Source of the DNA: DASQTB01 sp035642095
Lineage (GTDB): Bacteria > Actinomycetota > UBA4738 > CALAEC01
Direction: 5' to 3'
Assembly (NCBI GenBank): GCA_035642095.1
Contig: DASQTB010000062.1
Coordinates: 1 to 17,525, forward strand
DNA: 17,525 nucleotides
The position numbers were made by a program, and so were the translations under genes. Positions within the stretch are counted from its first letter, which is position 1; the number at the start of each line of letters is the position of its first letter. Below, piece by piece: positions 14,918-17,525 of the stretch. The notes under the pieces were generated by a model. That model was not told the DNA's origin. It ran no database searches and saw only the letters and a program-made list of their open reading frames with translations.

Positions 14918-14923
14918 ATTCTA
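14918..14923 (-). promoter_or_regulatory. -10 box of leaderless kamA promoter
   Basis: TAGAAT on the minus strand is the best -10 box in the window. It is followed by 7 nt and the GTG at 14910, in frame with kamA and nine codons before the first plausible ATG. An imperfect CGGA-TTCC-TCCG inverted repeat lies just upstream (14935-14946). Confidence 0.6.
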
Positions 14924-14951
14924 GAGGCAAATGTCCGGAGGAATCCGTCTC

Positions 14952-15524
14952 TCACCGAATTCGGTTCGGGAATCGGCCTCCAGGCCCGGGATCCGTGGCC
15001 AGAAGCCCGAAGAGGTAGCAGTCGTAGCCCGTCCGGCCCAGGGGGCAGCCCGCTCGGAGTCGGCCCTCGTTCCGGAATCCGAGCTTCTCGGCGACCCGCT
15101 GGCTGGCCACGTTCTCCACCCCCGCCCGGAGCTCGAGTCGATATAGGCCCAGGTCTCGGAAGCCGAAGTCCACCACGGCGGAGCCGGCCTCGGTGGCGTA
15201 GCCGCGGCCGCTCCGGTCCGTCCCGATCCAGTACCCCACCTCTCCCAGTCGGCGCTCGGCACCGTGAATCTCGATGCCCATCGCCCCGGCGATCCCGGCG
15301 TCGTCCCGGACGACAAACTGGTAGCTCATTCCGGCGTGCCACTGCCGTTCGGTATCCTCAGCGAAGTCCACCGTCGTGCCCAGGCTGGCCTCGGCGGCCC
15401 ACCACATCCACCGCCGGAGCTCCTCCAGGGACCTCGCGGAGGCAGCCCACAGCTCTTCGCCGTGCCGAGCTTCGATCGGTTCCAGGACCAGGCGGTCGGT
15501 TCGCAGCGACGTCCGTTCGATCAC
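14952..15524 (-). CDS. GNAT acetyltransferase, RimJ/RimL-like
   Basis: This 190-residue acetyl-CoA-dependent N-acetyltransferase of the RimJ/RimL (Acetyltransf_3) type begins with LRTDRLVLEPIEARHGEELW, the usual first strand and helix. It continues with RLGEVGYWIGTDRSGRGYATEA, where the pyrophosphate-binding loop R-x-x-G-x-G/A reads RSGRGYA, and ends with LRAGVENVASQRVAEKLGF, a signature of this group. The GTG start overlaps the kdd stop (GTGA), so it is translationally coupled to kdd with only a weak ribosome site of its own. The acceptor is unknown. Given its place between kdd and kamA, an amino-acid or diamine intermediate is an attractive guess. It does not look like the AblB beta-lysine acetyltransferase family. 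Confidence 0.87.
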   Translation of the reverse strand: MIERTSLRTDRLVLEPIEARHGEELWAASARSLEELRRWMWWAAEASLGTTVDFAEDTERQWHAGMSYQFVVRDDAGIAGAMGIEIHGAERRLGEVGYWIGTDRSGRGYATEAGSAVVDFGFRDLGLYRLELRAGVENVASQRVAEKLGFRNEGRLRAGCPLGRTGYDCYLFGLLATDPGPGGRFPNRIR

Positions 15525-16555
15525 GGACCGTACCGGTGTTCGAACAGCTTCCGCAGATCTGGGTGAGCCCGGATCATGTCGAGCGCAAAATCGGCATGGC
15601 CGGGCACGTACCCCGAGCCGATGATCAGGCCAACGTCCTTCCCGAGCCCCTCGGCCAGAAGCGCCGCTGCGGTGAACGAGGTGGCCAACGAGAAGAACAA
15701 CACCGCGCCGCCGTCGCGGCACAGGAAGATTGAGGTCCCCTCCGTTCCCGGAACGTTGACGCAGTTGACCACGAGCTCCGCTACCCCGCGGCCGTGGCCG
15801 CCCCACATTTCGGTGGCCATCTCCAGCGATCCGACGGCGTCCCTGGCGTCGGCCACGAGCACCTCGTCGAACCCGAGCGCTCGCAGGTCTTGGGCCTCGT
15901 CCTCTGTGGGCACCAGGGTCGCAACCGAGCCCGACGTCTCCCGGGCCGCCGCCGCGGCCAGGAGCCCCGACTTTCCTCCGGCGCCGACGATCAGGGTCCG
16001 GGTGAGGGGTCGGGCCAGCCTCCGGACCTGGGCCGGGGCCCCGGCGACGTCCAGAACAGCCAGGCACAGGTGATCCGGCAGGTCCTCGGGAAGCCGGGCG
16101 TAAGCCGCGGTCTCGAACAGGATGGCCTGCCCGGTCACCGGTACCTGCTCGGAGTGGCCGTGCCACGCGGAGACGTCATCGAGCCGGAGCGGGGTCAGGG
16201 TCAGCGACACGAGGGTGGCGATCCTGTCCCCCGAACGAAGGTCGGACCGGCGCTCCCCCGTTCCGCCGACGGTCCCGATCAACATGCCTCCGGAACCCGT
16301 CACCGGGTTGTGCATCTTCCCCCGAGACCGGACGATGTCCAGGATCCGGCGGCGCATCCGCTCCGGAACTCCGTCCTGCTCCTCCCGTAACTGGCGGAAC
16401 GACGCCGCGTCGAGGTTGAGCCGCTGCACGTTCAGAACCGCCTCGCCCGGGCCCGGGGGCGGGGAGGGGTCCAGGCGATCCGCCTGCTGGGGCAACGCGC
16501 CCGGGGGCTCCAGGACGCGGTGGAGACCGTACGGCGAGTAGACGGCCGGGGTCAC
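15521..16555 (-). CDS. kdd: L-erythro-3,5-diaminohexanoate dehydrogenase
   Basis: This enzyme of the lysine fermentation pathway oxidises the KamDE product 3,5-diaminohexanoate to 5-amino-3-oxohexanoate with NAD(P)+. Its 344 residues match the known family closely: YSPYGLHRVLEPPGALPQQAD at the N terminus, the block RGKMHNPVTGSGGMLIGTV (residues 78-96), DRIATLVSLTLTPLRLD, ALDVAGAPAQVRRL-like sequence (here VLDVAGAPAQ), and the Rossmann loop GAGGKSG (residues 191-197). It ends with GSGYVPGHADFALDMIR. The GTG at 16555 is chosen because the first residues already match the family start. No ribosome site or N7-spaced -10 box precedes it; instead a 17-bp inverted repeat ends 2 bp upstream. It diverges from an Lrp/AsnC regulator and is coupled to the GNAT gene. 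Confidence 0.93.
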   Translation of the reverse strand: MTPAVYSPYGLHRVLEPPGALPQQADRLDPSPPPGPGEAVLNVQRLNLDAASFRQLREEQDGVPERMRRRILDIVRSRGKMHNPVTGSGGMLIGTVGGTGERRSDLRSGDRIATLVSLTLTPLRLDDVSAWHGHSEQVPVTGQAILFETAAYARLPEDLPDHLCLAVLDVAGAPAQVRRLARPLTRTLIVGAGGKSGLLAAAAARETSGSVATLVPTEDEAQDLRALGFDEVLVADARDAVGSLEMATEMWGGHGRGVAELVVNCVNVPGTEGTSIFLCRDGGAVLFFSLATSFTAAALLAEGLGKDVGLIIGSGYVPGHADFALDMIRAHPDLRKLFEHRYGP

Positions 16556-16556
16556 G

Positions 16557-16573
16557 GCCGAACGTCGTTCGGC
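16557..16573. promoter_or_regulatory. 17-bp inverted repeat upstream of kdd
   Basis: GCCGAAC-GTC-GTTCGGC is a perfect repeat with 7-bp arms and a 3-bp spacer. It ends 2 bp from the kdd start codon, in the 65-bp gap between kdd and the regulator gene. It could be a protein operator or a hairpin in the kdd leader that affects translation; the sequence does not decide between these. Confidence 0.45.
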
Positions 16574-16600
16574 GGAGCCCCCCGAAGCGGCCGATCGGTT

Positions 16601-16614
16601 CGGATATCATCCGG
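16601..16614. promoter_or_regulatory. Candidate Lrp/AsnC operator in the kdd/lrp divergent region
   Basis: CGGAT-ATC-ATCCG(G) is palindromic and differs at one base from the centre of the palindrome at 4329-4343. It overlaps the regulator's own -10 box (TATCAT, 16605-16610), as expected for autoregulation. It is also placed to affect the divergent kdd operon. Confidence 0.5.
16605..16610 (+). promoter_or_regulatory. Candidate -10 box of the Lrp/AsnC regulator gene
   Basis: TATCAT lies 10 nt before the GTG start. Transcription would begin only a few bases before the start codon, so the transcript would be leaderless or nearly so. There is no ribosome binding site. Confidence 0.45.
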
Positions 16615-16620
16615 GGCGCC

Positions 16621-17061
16621 GTGGACCCCAAGGATCGAGCGATCGTGGAGGTGCTTCAGGAGGACGCCCGGGCCACCTATGCCCAGATCGGGGCCATGGT
16701 CGGCCTGTCGGCGTCGACCGTCCACGACCGGGTCCGCAAGCTGGAGCGACGAGGCGTCATCCGGGGTTATCGAGCCTCCCTGGACCCCCGTGCGGTCGGG
16801 CTCGACGTGACCGCCCTGGTATCCGCGATGCCCCTCGATCCGTCGCAGCCGGACGATCTTCCCGTCCGGGTCGTCGAATTCCCGGAGGTGGAGGACTGCT
16901 ACTCCGTGGCCGGCCATGAGAGCTACATCCTAAAGGTGCGCACCCGAACCACCGGGGACCTGGAGGACCTCCTCCGCCGCCTGCGGGAGAAGGGCGGCGT
17001 CCAGACCCGGACCACCGTGGTCCTGTCGATCCCGTTCGAAGGCCGGCCCCTCCGGCCCTGA
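16621..17061 (+). CDS. Lrp/AsnC-family transcriptional regulator
   Basis: This 146-residue regulator has the standard Lrp/AsnC plan. The N-terminal winged helix-turn-helix begins VDPKDRAIVEVLQEDARATY and has the recognition region AQIGAMVGLSASTVHDRVRKLERRGVIRGY. A linker strand (DPRAVGLDV) leads to the C-terminal RAM ligand-binding domain (VVEFPEVEDCYSVAGHESYILKVRTRTTGDLEDLL and TRTTVVLSIPFEG). These proteins usually sense amino acids and form octamers or dimers. Its divergent position next to kdd suggests it controls lysine catabolism here, and a shared palindrome in the two divergent promoters supports that. The GTG start is chosen because the domain begins at once and no ribosome site exists upstream. 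The effector is unknown; lysine or beta-lysine is a reasonable guess. Confidence 0.93.
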   Translation: MDPKDRAIVEVLQEDARATYAQIGAMVGLSASTVHDRVRKLERRGVIRGYRASLDPRAVGLDVTALVSAMPLDPSQPDDLPVRVVEFPEVEDCYSVAGHESYILKVRTRTTGDLEDLLRRLREKGGVQTRTTVVLSIPFEGRPLRP

Positions 17062-17085
17062 GCCTTCTTCACCGGGCCGAGGGCG

Positions 17086-17091
17086 TACACT
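17086..17091 (+). promoter_or_regulatory. Candidate -10 box for the FtsH-like gene
   Basis: TACACT, the same hexamer as at kamD, lies 36 nt before the ATG. Here a leader with a GGGAGG ribosome site (17109-17114) follows, so this gene is not leaderless. The ribosome site is about 13 nt from the ATG, rather far. Confidence 0.4.
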
Positions 17092-17127
17092 GGCCGGAAG
17101 CCGAGAGCGGGAGGTGACCAGCCCCAC

Positions 17128-17525
17128 ATGAACCGAGGCCGCCGCTACGGACGCTGGCTGAAGCGAGCCCTCCTCATCTACGCCGCCTATCTCCTGGGCG
17201 CCCTCCTGTTCCTGGGGCTTGATCCGGTGGCCGCCACCATCAACATGGGCGGCGTCCTCTCCCAGTTCCGGGGACTGGCCCTGAACTTCTTGTTCCTCTT
17301 CTTCTTCATCGTCATCCAGCTGGTCGGGATGTTCTGGTTCATGACCCGCGGGACGAACTACACGATCTACCCGAACGAGTACGAGCAGACGTTCGACGAC
17401 GTCCGCGGCCAGCCCGCCGCCGTCCGGTCGACCAAGGAGGTTCTCCGCCTGTTCATGGGCTTCAAGAACTTCCGGCAGATGGGGGGTTACCCGCCTCATG
17501 GCATCCTGTTCGAGGGCCCCCCCAG
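17128..17525 (+). CDS. Membrane-anchored FtsH-like AAA+ ATPase, N-terminal part (runs off window)
   Basis: The first 132 residues of an AAA+ protein are visible. A basic start (MNRGRRYGRWLKR) is followed by a first membrane helix at about residues 14-31, a short loop, and a second helix at about 51-72. The AAA domain then begins with YEQTFDDVRGQPAAVRSTKEV (FtsH has FDDVAG at this point) and runs through MGGYPPHGILFEGPP, where the window ends inside Walker A (expected GPPGTGKT). FtsH proteins are membrane proteases that degrade faulty or regulated proteins. Here the loop between the helices is only about 19 residues, far shorter than the periplasmic domain of classic FtsH. Whether an M41 protease domain follows cannot be seen, so it could be an ATPase-only relative. 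Confidence 0.8.
   Translation, partial: MNRGRRYGRWLKRALLIYAAYLLGALLFLGLDPVAATINMGGVLSQFRGLALNFLFLFFFIVIQLVGMFWFMTRGTNYTIYPNEYEQTFDDVRGQPAAVRSTKEVLRLFMGFKNFRQMGGYPPHGILFEGPP

Noticed and set aside
14952..15524. GNAT gene as AblB (beta-lysine N-acetyltransferase)
   Set aside because: Position next to kamA suggested it, but the sequence has RimJ/RimL-type hallmarks and not the AblB pattern as far as I can tell by eye. Function is left open.
1..17525. CRISPR arrays, tRNA/rRNA genes, insertion sequences, long direct repeats
   Set aside because: Reading both strands showed no spaced repeat array, tRNA-like cloverleaf, transposase or terminal repeats. The short similar sequences found are codon-bias echoes in coding DNA.

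Overview
The window is very GC-rich and gene-dense. Start codons are often GTG, with one TTG and one apparent CTG. Several genes have a TANNNT -10 box 6-7 nt before the start codon, which is the signature of leaderless transcripts. Together this suggests an uncultivated, actinobacteria-like organism; the assignment is inferred from style, not from a marker gene. No tRNA, rRNA, CRISPR array or insertion sequence was seen. No gene-free stretch exceeds about 130 bases.

Layout. (1) 2-1498, +: 3'-terminal part of an SbcC/Rad50-type zinc-hook ATPase, ending tail-to-tail with the next block. (2) 1501-4261, -: kamD-kamE (lysine 5,6-aminomutase) and a small SnoaL/NTF2-like gene, with every start overlapping the preceding stop. 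(3) 4388-7590, +: two tandem, translationally coupled FAD oxidoreductases of the phytoene-desaturase/PYROXD2 type, divergent from kamD. (4) 7587-13475, -: a GcvT-family aminomethyltransferase (CTG start), an EamA/DMT transporter, a YtcJ-like amidohydrolase, a compact stand-alone reverse transcriptase, and an M20 metallopeptidase. (5) 13489-16555, -: kamA (lysine 2,3-aminomutase-like radical SAM enzyme), a GNAT acetyltransferase coupled to kdd, and kdd (3,5-diaminohexanoate dehydrogenase). (6) 16621-17061, +: an Lrp/AsnC regulator divergent from kdd. (7) 17128-end, +: the start of a membrane-anchored FtsH-like AAA ATPase.

The metabolic theme is lysine catabolism by the aminomutase route. KamA would turn lysine into beta-lysine, KamDE would turn beta-lysine into 3,5-diaminohexanoate, and Kdd would oxidise that to 5-amino-3-oxohexanoate. 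The later enzymes (Kce cleavage enzyme, Kal ammonia-lyase, CoA transferase) are not in the window. The pathway genes form two blocks about 9 kb apart. A palindrome, CGGAT-RTC-ATCCG, occurs in both the kdd/lrp and kamD/FAD-gene divergent regions, so the Lrp-type regulator may tie the blocks together.

The most unexpected gene is the 238-residue reverse transcriptase at 11303-12019. It keeps the catalytic motifs but has almost nothing after motif D. It is preceded by a structured leader whose hairpin would bury its ribosome binding site.
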